A DNA stretch of 64,000 bases from positions 22,881,774 through 22,945,773 of the forward strand of contig NC_092363.1 in assembly GCF_030848805.1 (NCBI RefSeq). Direction: 5' to 3'. The notes beneath the pieces were generated by a model that was given only the letters and a program-made list of their open reading frames with translations, ran no database searches and was not told where the DNA came from. This stretch comes from Temnothorax longispinosus (taxonomy: Eukaryota > Arthropoda > Insecta > Hymenoptera > Formicidae). A program made the position numbers and the translations under genes. Shown here piece after piece: positions 1 to 12,675 of this stretch. Each line of letters opens with the position of its first letter. Position 1 is the first letter of the stretch.

Positions 1-3000
1 CAAGTCTGATAAGAGGCGGTAATCATTGCAACTGCTGAATAGTATAGTAACAGCCTTCTTAAAGAACATTTGAATGAAAACTACTGGCAATGGAAGTGTG
101 TCACCTTAATGTAACAATCCTCAATCTTCGTGTCATCATAGAGTAACAATTTTCTTAATGTAACAATCTTCAAATAACGACGCGATACATTAAATTGCAG
201 CATACTAGCTTTGAAACTTTAGAAATATGGCACGTTTGAAACTCGCGCAGTTCACGAGGAGGAATTGCATCCTGTTACATGTCCGCGGCAGAACTTTACG
301 AGACTATAAGCGTGTTAGACGATTAAACTGCCTCGTGTACGCTCGAGAAACGTTTGTTATTTGGAAAAACTGTTATCTGTTTAAGATGACCAAAGGATGT
401 TGTCTATTAAAAAGTGATTAAACATGCCCGATGTTTATTTTTATTTCCGATTGAATGTGCCAGATACTGGAATATTTATTTCTGTATAATCGTTTGAATG
501 TTTATTGACTACATTTGTATTTTAATAAGTATTTTCCCTAAGAAGATAATTCCTTCTGATGGGATGAACAGACAAAATTTATGTGTATGATATTCGAAGG
601 ATAATGTCTTCTTTCGGCAGTAAAATAAATCAAAAGCAAAGTTGAAAATAAAAAATAAATCGGAATAAATTTATTGTTACTACCGGTTTTTAGTTTTAAA
701 TGATCGCTGTACTACTTATAGACATAATAATATCGAAGGAATCATATTCTCAAGTAGAAATAAAATGTGGAAGATAAATCGGCGATTGGATTTTGGCTTT
801 GGCTTGTATTAAAGTATAAATAATCCATAAGATGATTATTGACGATATTCTGACATCAATTCCAATACATATTTCATAGGAATTATTAACATGGTGAGTT
901 GCATTATTCTTTAACTCTGCCTGAAGAATAATGAAATATATTAATACATGTATGTTCCAATACAGCCTTACGTTATATAACTTGCATATTGCACAAAGAT
1001 ATAAGTATTTAATTTAATTTAATTTATATTTAGAGTTAACGTCAAATTAAATAAGTGTTAAAATTTATTTTAAACCAAGAATTATTTTTTTATTACTTTC
1101 ACAATTTAATATATACTTATTTATTATTTATTTTTTAAGTATATCTTAAGTACTTATATATTAATGTCAAACAACAAAATCGTCAAACTAACAGATCGAT
1201 TATATTGTGACATTGCTATTTTTATAAATAATTATAATGCATGAATGTCTGGACACGATGCATATTATTATGTAAAAATCAGTTTTATGTATTAATGAAT
1301 AAAATTCGTGGCATGTGGTGTACATTGCAGATTAAGTTTACAGAATGCACTTTAGATCTCGCATCTCGTTTATGGTGGGCGTTGTTTCATGTATTACAAA
1401 CAGGCGTTGCTTGTAACATCGTTACTTCGTTAAAAGTTTGTTAGTGCAGCATAAAGGTGTAATAAGTAACGTTACGAGGCGAATGTTAGTGTTAACAAGT
1501 TATCCATAAAAGATATACACGTGTCTCAAAGCATTGCATTTTCGTCCGCTACAAAATACCCAAGTGTCTTTCTCCAAAGAGGAAGTTATTTAGAACTTTC
1601 TCTTGTTGTTATATTTAACTATAAATAAAACTATAATTGGATGCGATTTTTAAACCTTTACTAATTACATCACTGCTTTAATAAAAAAAAAAAATTCGTT
1701 TGCCTTAAGAAAAAAATTGCAATAAATTTGAGACATCCTATAGGAATTTTATTATTATCAACAGAAACTTTCGCTCTGAAATTGCGCTTAATCTAGAAAA
1801 GAGCTGTCCGGCGGGCGTACTTTATGCGCGATCGGTATTTTCACTTCCCCATTCTTTGCCTCATTCCTGCGAGTCCTCTGTAAGAGTAGGAGGGACTGAC
1901 GCATTCCGAAATAGTGCAAATCGATAAGAAGTTGTTCACCGCCCCAAATTCAAATACATGATTTTTTTTCCACTTTGAACGTTATGCATAAAATGCATAA
2001 AATATTGCTCGATATTGCAATTCTGATTTCGTTATTTGCACTAGTTCTGAACTTTAAAATCACGGATTTTTATAAATTAGAATTCCTATAAAAATCTTGA
2101 ATCAGTGTGTAATATATTTTTTAAGTTTAATCCTTTGGCTACGGTTGAGCTGAATGCAAAATTATACTAGTACACGTAAAGCTCAGCTACGGAATGCGAT
2201 TTAAAAACTCGATGTCTTTTCGATCCTGCCCTCCTGTCCAATAGCGACGAGGTTTCAAGGTTTAGAAAAGAGTCAATATAGTGATGTTTCGTTCCATCAA
2301 GAGATCATTTATAGAGGAAAGTTGCTATAGTGACGTTTCGTTTTAAAGAATCGAGTATAATGGAAAACTATACTATAATAGCACGTAGCTCGAGGGTTAA
2401 TAAAAAATTGATTTTGAATATGAATATGAATATGACAGAATATGAATCGAATATAAACATGATTGCACGTTACGTATCAATTGAAAAATAAGAAAGAAAC
2501 TTTCTACTCAATCCTTTAGAGGGGTCCCCAACTTTCTTTGTCAAAATGGACTTATTAAAATTTTTGTAACAACTGGAAGGTCGGATAAGTCTCAGTTTTG
2601 AAAATTGCATAAGAATAAAATATCTTAATTTTTTAATTCTTTTACATTATAACGTCGAAATTTCTTGGCAGGCCGAAACGTTACGGGAACCGGATTCGGC
2701 TCGCCTAATTTAGAGCTTTATTCTGAAAACTGTTTTTTTTTGGGTGCGCATTTATATCAAACTGCTGCATCAGGGGTATCCTAATCAATTCTTTTTCGAC
2801 GCTTCGCCGATTCCGCGAGCAAAGATATAAATTTTCACGAAATGAATTCCATCGGAGACGTATCCTAGAGCGTGCGCCAATATCGATTATATTTGTCTAA
2901 CAAGATTTCTATCTGGCGCGAATTGGAATTGAAATTTGTCGTCGCGCAACAAGTAGTTAACGTTTTGGCAATTATCGTGGCACGTCGAGTCTGATAAAGC

Positions 3001-4890
3001 GTCACGGGATAAACAACCGATGGAGTATGGCGGTATAAGAAGTTTCGCATTAGAAGCTTTTTGCGTCGTCGAGTTTGTTATTACGCTTTGCGAAACTTTC
3101 GATCGGTTCGCATTATTTCCGGCGGCTGCCTTTCATTTGCGCTCGTGCCAAGTTGCTTGCGGTCATGCATAGAATCCTTTATCCTGAATATTTATTAGTG
3201 AAGCCATTAACATAACATTTAATCGATAATTACATTGCAATTTTGCTTTTAACGGCGAGGTAACATATATAATAGTTTCTCTTAAGTCTCGATTCCCCCA
3301 AAAAACGAAAGGTTTCTTCGAACAAAAGGACGCAATATAGATTTTACATACATACCCCTGATAGCCAAATCTGTTAAAAATATATTTTGAAAGTATCCAC
3401 GACAAATTTTATCGACAGAATGTCAGTAGAAATATAAAAAGAATTGCTGACGGTATATAACGGCAGATTGATTGCAAAAACTGAGTTTCATAATGTATTC
3501 CATTAAACAATGTAAATAATGTATTCCATTTCAATGTTTACAATATAACATTTTACTTTTTAAACATAAAATAGAATAATTTTTTATTCGGTTTTTATAG
3601 ATTACAATCTGTTGTCAAATTATATCGGCAGGCTCTATCGGCAAATCACAAGTTTAACTTCATCAGATGATAAAAGATCTGTTGCAATATCTGAACTAAT
3701 CTACTGTCAATCTGTCGTCATGTATTGTAGATAGTTTGCTTACAGAGTTTATTACTTATTAACAGTATACTTAATAATATACTATTTAATAATTAGTGAT
3801 ATATTAATAGTATACTATTTAAGAAAAAATTTAAGAAAAAATTTAGGAAAATATTAATCGCGAATTTATTTAACTATGCCGCCTTTACATCATTGTATTA
3901 AATACATCATACATTTTCCCTGAATTTGATTTCACATTTCGCTAATTATAAATTAAAATTAAACAATGCTTTTATATCAATTTTTGTAACAATTTGTAAC
4001 AAACGCTAAACAGTAAACAATCATTAATCATGCCTGATGTGTACAGGTTTTAAAACGATCTTTCGTTTCTCATATTTCTGAAGTATTATTTACAAAAATA
4101 AAAAAGTTTCTTCGAGTAAAATGTCTGTGATTACAAGAAAATCAGAGCTGAAATTATTACATTGCACCATGTGTTTTTTCATTAAGAAAAAGAAATGCAA
4201 CATGTTTAACTGTATTAAGTGTATTTTGCCTCGATTTCGCATTTCGCTAATTATAAATTAAACGATACTTTTATCAATTTATCAATTTACCAGTTTATTC
4301 TATCAATTTTCTGCGAACGTTAAACAGCAAACGAGTCATGCCTGTCTACAGGTGTTTTAAAACCAAAGACTTTCTTCATACTTCATCCAAGGAAAGATTC
4401 GTAAAGGTAAGTAAATGCAAGATTGGATTTACTTACATTTACGCATAAAATATATATAATCTACATCTCTATACATATAATGTAAATTATATTTAACATC
4501 TGTAAAAAAACTTTTATTTAAATTGAAAAAGAACTCAACAAACTTCTTAAAAATTACCTACTAAGAAAGTTTATATCAAATAAAGAAAACTTTAATCTAA
4601 ATTTAGTGCTGATGGTCACCATTCTACTCGGTAACGGCTATTCTATTGACTGGATTTTTTATCAAATTAATATAAAATTGAAAAGCGCTAATTTTTTAAT
4701 AAATTTGTAACGTCGAATAACAACATTTCTGAAACACTATTGCAACGGAAAATTTGTTGCACTTTCTTTCTTAAATTCGGCTAATGAACTATTACGTCAG
4801 TAATTAATAAATAAAAGTCTTCAATAGGATGTCGTTGTTTAAACAAGCTCAGCAAATTCATCAAACCCCATAATGATAGAAACTCCTTGC
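1..4890. other. AT-rich non-coding stretch, no supported gene
   Basis: Only short scattered reading frames (61-118 codons) occur here. None has a recognisable domain or a convincing splice context. Base composition is mostly AT-rich, with somewhat GC-richer patches near 1795-1930 and 2640-3170 that I cannot assign. It could be intron or intergenic DNA. Confidence 0.6.
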
Positions 4891-6039
4891 TCACAAATGT
4901 TACGTCCAGCGGACTCCACGATATCCCTTTTTCGCGGGAATTTTTATACATCTAAGATAGCCCTAATATTAGGATAAACAAGCCGAGTACGGACGGTTAT
5001 CGATCGGGGCGAGGTTAGATCTCGCATTCCTCTTTTTTTTATATACAACTATAATAGCTATTTGCCTAGGCGACGAAGCGACCCTCCAGAGTAAAATATT
5101 GACAGACGGGGCATACGTAATGGGATTTTGTCTATCAACCTTGTCTAGTCCATAACTATAAACCCGGCGACACGACGCGCCAAAAGGGCCTGAATCCCAG
5201 ACAGAGTTGATGAAGATCTTTATTGCATCGAGCGAGCTTTCTAAAATTGCTCGTGCGATGTTTCCGACAAACAGAGACAAGGCCTAGGACGTGATTGTAA
5301 ATACACGTGACGGAAGTTCTGTTTGCCTTGTACCTACCATTAAGATTGAGAAGTATGCATCGTCTGTCGATATAAAAACAGGGTCGCGAGATAAGTAAGG
5401 AACCCCAATAAAAGAGAAATCGGCGATAGCCGAAAAACGAATGCGTCACTGGAAAGAACCGATGGGTTACACCCCCAATAAGACAGTGGGGCCTTAAGAG
5501 GGGGCCCACCAATGGAAAACCGGAAAAATCGATAACCGTCTCTAGCTTTCTAAGATAGGCGTAAACTCAAAATCTACCCCTTGGGCAAGAAACGTCTCGG
5601 CCAATAAGAATTCCCCTAAATAATAATTAGAAACATCCCGCCAACCAGAAATCCTTTAAACGAAAACCAGACACATCCCACACAAAATCCACCCCTTCCA
5701 TCCTTCGAACCTTCCTATTTAAATCGTGACGTCGCAGGACTCGGCTCAGAGAAATTTTCTCAGTTCAAGTCTGCATTGCTCGGATATAATCTAAACCTCA
5801 TTCGTTTCGATCGAGTCTCACGTTTAGAGTCAGTGCAGCAGATCCGACGGACCATCAGTCGCCTCCGACTCACCCACCGGCGAGTCCAACGTCCATTCTG
5901 AGAGAAGGCCACTAGTTGAACTCAAGTCATCAAGTAGTAAGTCCCGTAATTTTCTTGATCCTTCTTTTTCCGCGTTATCGCCCCCCTTCTTAAATGGTCT
6001 ATCGATTGTCGGACCCCCGGAAGCTTATTATATATTTGG

Positions 6040-6278
6040 GGGTCGGTCAGTGTAGGCATCAGGTTCCCAGCGGTCGTTGGCGTTGTCGTGGGCCTGACTT
6101 ACCTCCCGGCGTCTCGTCGCTGTCGTGGACTCAGCTGGTCCACTGACCTCCCTGAGCTTATGCTCGTGGGTCGGTTAGTGTAGGCATCGAGTTCCCAGCG
6201 GTCGTTGGCGTTGTGGTAGGCCTGACTTGGCTCCCGGCGTCTCGTCGCTGTTGTGGGCCCAGCCTGTCCACTGACCTC
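6040..6278 (+). repeat. Tandem duplication, period 128 bp
   Basis: Two copies (6040-6150 and 6168-6278) share the string beginning GGGTCGGT and the core around GTTCCCAGCGGTCGTTGG, with scattered substitutions. It lies in the leader region between the promoter-like box and the open frame of the 4898-8008 element. Confidence 0.85.
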
Positions 6279-6365
6279 TCTCCCCCTCCTTTAAGCTCGA
6301 CGATTTCCTTTTGCTCGCTTCCGACCGGGTCCGAGAGAGATCGACTAAATAAGTAAATAATTTTA

Positions 6366-7313
6366 GTGGACCCGAAAGTCCTAGCCCCTCAAGGACCGAA
6401 TCTCCGCACGATCAGGCGACAAAGAAATCGCCAGAACAAGCGGACGCGACGGGAGGTCGAACTTCCCCGGGAGCAGCTCAACGCCGGTCCTCCGCGACTC
6501 GCCATCCCACCGCCCCTACCAGTTTTTACAGAAGAACCCGGTTGTTCGAACCAGAATCGTCCCGCTAACATCCTGCCCTATCGCCCAGTCGTCCNNNNNN
6601 NNNNNNNNNNNNNNNNNNNNNNNNNNNNNNNNNNNNNNNNNNNNNNNNNNNNNNNNNNNNNNNNNNNNNNNNNNNNNNNNNNNNNNNNNNNNNNNNNNNN
6701 NNNNNNNNNNNNNNNNNNNNNNNNNNNNNNNNNNNNNNNNNNNNNNNNNNNNNNNNNNNNNNNNNNNNNNNNNNNNNNNNNNNNNNNNNNNNNNNNNNNN
6801 NNNNNNNNNNNNNNNNNNNNNNNNNNNNNNNNNNNNNNNNNNNNNNNNNNNNNNNNNNNNNNNNNNNNNNNNNNNNNNNNNNNNNNNNNNNNNNNNNNNN
6901 NNNNNNNNNNNNNNNNNNNNNNNNNNNNNNNNNNNNNNNNNNNNNNNNNNNNNNNNNNNNNNNNNNNNNNNNNNNNNNNNNNNNNNNNNNNNNNNNNNNN
7001 NNNNNNNNNNNNNNNNNNNNNNNNNNNNNNNNNNNNNNNNNNNNNNNNNNNNNNNNNNNNNNNNNNNNNNNNNNNNNNNNNNNNNNNNNNNNNNCTGCCC
7101 TTTCGCCCAATTGTCGAACATCGCCCTATTTGCCGCGTGGCTCCGTTTCGCGTGGTCCCTCCTCGCGTGGTCCCCGTCAACCCCGATCCAGCCCGCTTCC
7201 TAGAACCTCCCGATTCTCCCTCCTCTTCCCGAAGTCCGTCTCCAACCTCTTCGACCGCCTCGACCCTCGATCTCAAGGAAGTAGGCGATCCAGAGATCGT
7301 AATCTTAGAATAA
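6366..7313 (+). CDS. Pro/Arg-rich element-encoded frame, split by assembly gap
   Basis: An open frame runs into the gap at 6595 and resumes in the same frame at 7095, assuming the arbitrary 500-N length. The first codon is GTG, so a true start has not been found and the frame may begin elsewhere or be spliced. The N-terminal part is rich in Arg, Gln and Asn and the C-terminal part in Pro and Ser. The motif LPYRPVV just before the gap resembles LPFRPIV just after it, so the missing stretch may be a tandem repeat. AATAAA lies a few bases after the stop. It looks gag-like in composition only; no zinc knuckle or enzyme motif is visible. Function unknown. Confidence 0.35.
   Translation: MDPKVLAPQGPNLRTIRRQRNRQNKRTRREVELPREQLNAGPPRLAIPPPLPVFTEEPGCSNQNRPANILPYRPVVXXXXXXXXXXXXXXXXXXXXXXXXXXXXXXXXXXXXXXXXXXXXXXXXXXXXXXXXXXXXXXXXXXXXXXXXXXXXXXXXXXXXXXXXXXXXXXXXXXXXXXXXXXXXXXXXXXXXXXXXXXXXXXXXXXXXXXXXXXXXXXXXXXXXXXXXXXXXXXXXXXXXXXXLPFRPIVEHRPICRVAPFRVVPPRVVPVNPDPARFLEPPDSPSSSRSPSPTSSTASTLDLKEVGDPEIVILE
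6595..7094. other. Assembly gap (500 N)
   Basis: A run of exactly 500 N, the conventional size for a gap of unknown length. It sits between two similar Pro/Arg-rich peptide motifs, so a collapsed repeat is likely. Confidence 0.99.
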
Positions 7314-8696
7314 ATTTTAATTTTTTAATTCTCATATGTTTTAACTTCACAATTTACATATACTTTAATTTTAAGCCCGATTTAAATTAATTTACACACG
7401 TACACAACACTTCACTAAATTCATGTAATCTCACTACTGATTCCGATTGTAATAATAGCGGGCAAGATGTTCATTTTCAAATAAGTTTTTCCTTAAAGAT
7501 CTTGCCCGATCACCTCCGCACCTATGTAACACCCGCGAGAAACACACACACACGTTACACATACATCCGACACTCACACTTATAAATGTATTCAATTTTA
7601 TTTTGCCTACTTCTCATTTATTGTTCACCTAGCTTATATTATTGTAATAAATGTTTATCTTATGTTAAATATTAATTTCAATTTGCATTCATTTATAACT
7701 TAAGACCCACTCCATCCACCTCTCGAAATTGCACGAGGTCCGATCCTGAGTTAAAGGGATTAAATTCTCTGACTCGAAAAAGGACCGACGATCGCACCGC
7801 TCACGAAAGGCGTCCTAACGTCTTTACAGACGTTGACCCTTTCTGAGTCATAAAAGTGCGTTCGGCTCGCGCCACGCGTCTCCGAGCGCGTACCTGCGAG
7901 CGATATTTGTAAGTATCTAGCTGCGTCCTCCCTTCCCCCGACCCCTCTGGCTAGCCTTTTCCTTGCTTCCCAGATTTTCACATCCTAATCCCGGGGTTGG
8001 ACGTAACACAAACAACAATGCGGTCTACAAAAATTAACTGATCTGCATCCTCCGCATTTGCTGCTTTTCTTTTGCAGTTACGCACTTTACTTTTTCATAA
8101 CCGTCTAATCGTTTCTCCCAGACTTTTAACTTGCGCTTTCAATATTTCGAGGAGAATTGTCGGAAGACATATTTGCTTGCTGAGATGTCTTCGTACATGT
8201 GCCAGATGTGCTCCTGCGCACACAAAATATTTACATTTCTTACAGATTGCAAAAACAGATACATTAACGATAACAGATTATAAATAAAAATAACGCAATT
8301 GCTAGATAGAAATAAGTGAAATGTAAAGTTTCTATTATATTATTTCAAATAGTGTTAATTCAATATAATGCATTATGCAGTCATATGACTTAACATTAAA
8401 TAACAAGAAATACCAATATATGTGAAGACATAAGATTAAGTGCAATATAAATCATTGCACACAAATCATATTATACAACATATCAGGTATTAATTAAGGC
8501 TGCGGTCCATTTAATGCTACAATTTATGCTTCAAAGCGTTCTTTGTCTTCTTCTTTCTTTATTGAGAAAAAAGAGAAAATGACAGCTTTGAATTATTTGT
8601 AGTGTTATATGGACTATAGCCTATAAGCATTCATAGTTTTGATCACGTAATACAGTAAAGAGATATATAGATTGAAGTAAAATAAATAAAACTTAC

Positions 8697-8756
8697 TATC
8701 CAGCAATTTCAGCATCATTATCCATTACACGTTCAGGTTCAGGTAATTGCGAATTA
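8697..8756 (-). CDS. Candidate small internal exon, unknown product
   Basis: On the minus strand a pyrimidine tract and TTTTCAG precede an open 60-bp segment with the peptide NSQLPEPERVMDNDAEIAG, followed by a strong GTAAGT donor. The size and both splice sites are reasonable, but no homology is recognised and chance cannot be excluded. Confidence 0.25.
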
Positions 8757-8889
8757 CTGAAAAAGGTATAATTAAAAAAGAATGTTATTTTTATTACAAT
8801 ATTTAAATATTTTCCAAACATTGCAAAAAAATTATTATATATATTTTTTTTGGTAAATGTTTAGGAAAATAATTACTAGTCTTTTATTA

Positions 8890-8980
8890 TTATCTGTTAT
8901 TTTCTTCTCTGCTTGTTGATGGAATTGCATTCTGTACATCCAGATCCATCTCAAACGTTCCAATGTTGAAACATGTATTG
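8890..8980 (-). CDS. Candidate small exon ending in a stop, unknown product
   Basis: On the minus strand TTTTTTGTAG is followed by an open frame containing MDLDVQNAIPSTSREENNR and then a TAA stop. It lies upstream, in transcription order, of the 8697-8756 candidate, but the stop means the two cannot simply be spliced together as read. Weak evidence. Confidence 0.2.
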
Positions 8981-9679
8981 CTACAAAAAAATCGAGTTAA
9001 ATGAGCTATTATACAATTTTGGTTCTAGTATTTGTATATAAAATGTGTGGTAATTGTGACGATTCTTAAACATGAAATTATATTTCACGTCGGACAAAAT
9101 CACTTGTAAGTAACTCCAAATAATTAATCGAATATTTGAAAACAGAAATGATACGTAAAATCGATATTATTCAATGTTATTAGAAGAGCAACGCGCGTAA
9201 TCTATCTTCCATATATCTAAACCGATTGATTTTAGTTTTCAAACTCAACACGTGCATATTTCGTACATAATATAACAAAACTTTTCTAGGGAAAAAAGGC
9301 TCTTGTTCTAGGTTTTTCTCTCCGTCCACCATAAAAAGAATTTATAGTGGAAGGGATAAAAGAAGCCACAAGAGCCCGCAAGGATCCTGTAAAATTTCAG
9401 TCTGCTTCAGTCTGCTGGTAGCAACCAAATGCAGAAGTATTCAAATCGATGAAGAATTTAAAATATCAAAAAATATAAGAAATATAGTTACAACTCTTTT
9501 TTCTATATTTGAATTTATAATATTTTATAACATAGTTAACTTCAAAAAAGATGTATGAATTTTTTTATATTTTTTCAAATATTCTAATGATGTGTATAAA
9601 ATGGTCTACATGTCTACAATTAAGCTGTGTGAAGTTGCCCTTCCCCCCACTACTGAAAATCCAATAATAACTATTACCA

Positions 9680-10400
9680 TTTGTTTGGTGGTTGTTTGGT
9701 GTTGTTTGGTAGTCCATTCCCGATGATTGGTACCTAGTCAAAACTGTAACTAATAATGCGAAAAAAAGACATATGCGCGTGAAGTTAGCCCCCTCTCTTG
9801 TAAAACTCGGCTTTCCTGACTGCGTATATCGTTATAATTGTAAGCATTCGTTTGGTGGTCGCGTGCTGAAGTTTGGTAGTCCATTCCCGTTGATTGTTAA
9901 TCAAAACTGTAATCAATAATATAAAAAAAAGACATACGCGCGTGAAAATAGCCCTTTCTCTTGTAAAACTCGACTTTCCAGACTGAGTATATATCGTTAT
10001 AATTGTAAACATTTGTTTGGTGGTCGCGTGCTGACGTTTGGTAGTCCATTCCCGTTGATTGTTAATCAAAACTGTAATCAATAATATAAAAATAAGACAT
10101 ACGCGCGTGAAAATAGCCCTTTCTCTTGTAAAACTCGACTTTCCAGACTGCGTATATCGTTATAATTGTAAGCATTCGTTTGGTGGTCGCGTGCTGACGT
10201 TTGATAGTCCATTCCCATTTATTGTTAGCTAAAACTGTAATTAATAATACAAAAAAAGACATACGCGCCTGAAGTTAGACCCTCTTTTTATAAAATTTGG
10301 CTTTCCAGGCTGCATATATTATCAAACCGAACATTTACTTTACCAATAAATAATTAATCTGCATATATTATTATAACTATAAGAATTTGTTTGGTGCATT
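9680..10400. repeat. Tandem array, ~165-bp unit, about four copies
   Basis: The string GGTAGTCCATTCCC recurs at about 9709, 9876 and 10041, and as GATAGTCCATTCCC at about 10203, giving spacings of 162-167 bp. Each unit also has a run near GACATACGCGCGTGAA and a CGTTATAATTGTAA segment. The last unit decays near 10393. No function is visible. Confidence 0.9.
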
Positions 10401-11245
10401 TAGTAATTAAAAATATAATTGTTAAAGAAGACAATAAAATATATATGTGTGTAACCATGCGTTTTATAGAAATATTCTTGTACGATTGCATGTTTAATTA
10501 TAATCATTAATATTTATTTAACGAGCATTTTATGATTATTTATTTTTTGTAATTATTAAATGTGCATAGTCGTAAAAATTACAAAACATAATTAATCGTT
10601 ATTTTAATTACGCTCTACAATTCTAAAAATTAAAAGATTATATATTATTTGACATTTCGAACAATAACTATGAAATATGACTACAAGAAAAATTTAAAAA
10701 AACGATAAAATAAATCACCGCGTACGTCTGGAGATCGGTTGTGTACCTTGAAATGGGGTGAAAATTACAAAAGTGAACAGATTTTACTAGATTTTAATAA
10801 ATAAAATCGTAGATACGCTAATGAATTTTCTCACTTTTGTAAGTAAAGTGTGTATTAATATGTAGTTGTGAGTTTCATAATTAATAAAGTTCAAAAATAT
10901 ATTTATTTAACAGATAAAAAGAAGTTTGAAAATTTCACTATAAAATATAATATTATTGCATCAGAAAAGAGAAAGTTGGTTGCGACGTAGAAAAATTTCC
11001 GTTGAAGGAGATAGAGAGAGACAACTACATATTAGAAAGAGAGAGCAACATGCGCGTCACCGCCAGATGTGCGTGCCGCGCAGGAAGGAGGCAAGTTCAA
11101 GCGACCGTTCCGAACGGTCCGTTCGTGGTCTTTTCCCTGGGAGCCTTCATAGGGTGCTGACGTGTTTGTTAGCGATCGTGGAGTTCGAGAATATTTCGGT
11201 GATATTTCGGTCATAACCTAACCTAAACGTAGTAAATTTTACAGT

Positions 11246-11391
11246 TTAGGGCCGATATCACAGTCTCCGATTAACGTGATCCTCCGATTAAATTCACTCT
11301 GCATCTCTTTGTAACTGTCTCCCTAGAAAGAGACGAAGAGTGAGTTTAATCGGAGGATCACGTTAATCGGAGACTGTGATATCGGCCCTAA
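11246..11391. mobile_element. Short foldback MITE
   Basis: About 146 bp that is almost entirely inverted repeat. The left arm starts TTAGGGCCGATATCACAG and the right arm ends with its complement. The arms run about 55 bp each around a short loop that includes CTGTCTCCCTAG. It has no coding capacity. Confidence 0.9.
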
Positions 11392-11488
11392 GCAGATCCA
11401 AGCATGACCATTGAGCAGATTCCTGTCTCCTGCGTGACTGGCAATTTTTAAAAGCAAAATCCGTAACAAGATTTCTCATAAAATAAGT

Positions 11489-12675
11489 CCCAGTGAACAC
11501 ATTTCATAACGGCAATACAACATGGAAGTTACATGTAATATCACAATGTTATTCTTGTGATATATAAGGGCTACATAACATGGAAGAAACATGCAATTTA
11601 ACATTTGTTATATATGCAGGTAATATAACTGTTATAGATTTTTTTTGGCGTTACAGTTATGTAACAAAAATTGTGTAATTGTTACGTAACACGCTTGGAT
11701 CAATGTTAGTATAACTAGTAATATTCTGGTAATATTAATGGGGTGTAACGGAATAACATATACAATATAAGACTGTTGATTTGCTTACTGCTCACGTTTT
11801 TCTATGTGCCCGGGCTCTTAAACCCTGCATCGTTTTATTTTGCTAGAGCTAATAATGATCTGCGCTTTTCATCATAAATTTTCCATTGTTTTTAAATATA
11901 TATATTTTGTTTAAAAGGTTCAATATTGTGCAGAGGCCTTTTAGTTTGCCTTAAGGCAAAAATTATAATTTACAAAATACATAATTTATAATTAATAATT
12001 ATTAATAATTTACAAGATATTTATAATTTATATGATCAATTTATATAATCATCCATCCATATCGGTAAATAACGTAATTAATCATCATGATGCATATTAC
12101 CATTACATGTACCAATTTAGTAGAATGCATTTACGTACTGCTTCTATGTTGTACATATAATAGATATAATGTCAATATTAAAAATTTGTGCAGCTATATA
12201 CTCTTTTTAAATTTAATTTGTTTCTTAAGATGATTTTTGAAAAATTATATATTTGCGCTGGTTGTGACATATGTAGACTATATATAACACTTACATCAAA
12301 TTAAGAAGTAGCCTACCACGTAAGGCAGTTGGCTCACGATCCAGAGGTCCCGAGTTCGAATCCCACCAAGGTAAGTGTTTTTTAAATACGAGAAAATATT
12401 TATAATCATAAACTGCATCTTAAGAAACAAATTTAGTTATAAAATGGTAATAAAATCTCGAAAAAAATAATTTTTTTACGCTCATTAGTACAGCTAGTAT
12501 AACAGTTCGTGTAACTGTTACGTAATAGTTAAATAACACGTTATGTAACATGTTATATTGCTGAGTCGGAAATTGTAACTTACATGTAAGTTACATGTAA
12601 CACTCTGGTTGATATAACCTGTTATATTCGGTTACATTGCCGTTGCATTGCTACTATATTACTGTGTTCACTGGG
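11489..12675. mobile_element. TIR element (CCCAGTGAACACA ends) with tRNA-like cassette
   Basis: The left end reads CCCAGTGAACACA and the right end is its complement. Both ends are followed inward by many short GTTAC/GTAAC/TTACATGTAA palindromic pieces. A 270-bp cassette with a tRNA-like core (12200-12470) sits inside. There is no transposase frame, so it is non-autonomous. The class cannot be set from the sequence. Confidence 0.65.
12200..12470 (+). repeat. tRNA-like Pol III cassette, copy A
   Basis: The core at about 12310-12375 reads like a tRNA: TAAGGCAGTTGG resembles an A box and GAGTTCGAATCCC a B box. It is bracketed by nested inverted repeats, AACACTTAC with GTAAGTGTT, and farther out AATTTGTTTCTTAAGATG with its complement. 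The same unit recurs at 34234-34500. It may be a tRNA-derived SINE or an internal module of the TIR elements. It is not a normal tRNA gene, because the acceptor stem does not pair well by eye. Confidence 0.6.

Larger units (their letters stand above)
4898..8008. mobile_element. 3.1-kb element with TGTTACGTCCA inverted ends and 4-bp flanking repeat
   Basis: The left end reads TGTTACGTCCA and the right end TGGACGTAACA, an 11-bp perfect inverted repeat with TG..CA ends. CAAA precedes the left end (4894-4897) and follows the right end (8009-8012), as expected of a 4-bp target duplication. The interior has a TATTTAAAT promoter-like box near 5720, a 128-bp tandem duplication, a proline/arginine-rich reading frame with a gap in it, and AATAAA just after that frame's stop. 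I see no direct LTR pair, so this is either a very long solo LTR, a large non-autonomous LTR derivative, or a TIR element. The ends and the flanking repeat are direct observation; the class is inference. Confidence 0.55.
8009..9680. other. AT-rich stretch, only two weak exon candidates
   Basis: No long frame has domain support. Two minus-strand exon candidates inside it (8697-8756 and 8890-8980) are listed separately. Confidence 0.5.

Noticed and set aside
6389..7276. Minus-strand open frames across the N gap (6389-6571, 6516-7121, 6578-7276)
   Set aside because: They are open mainly because N has no stops, and they mirror the Pro/Arg-rich plus-strand frame.
10956..11216. 86-codon Arg/Ser-rich plus-strand frame
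   Set aside because: No domain, overlapping a similar-length minus frame, and next to a MITE. The composition reflects a locally GC-richer stretch.
12310..12375. A functional tRNA gene
   Set aside because: Box A- and B-like strings exist, but a proper acceptor stem and anticodon arm could not be drawn by eye, and the sequence is a repeat shared with 34340-34405.
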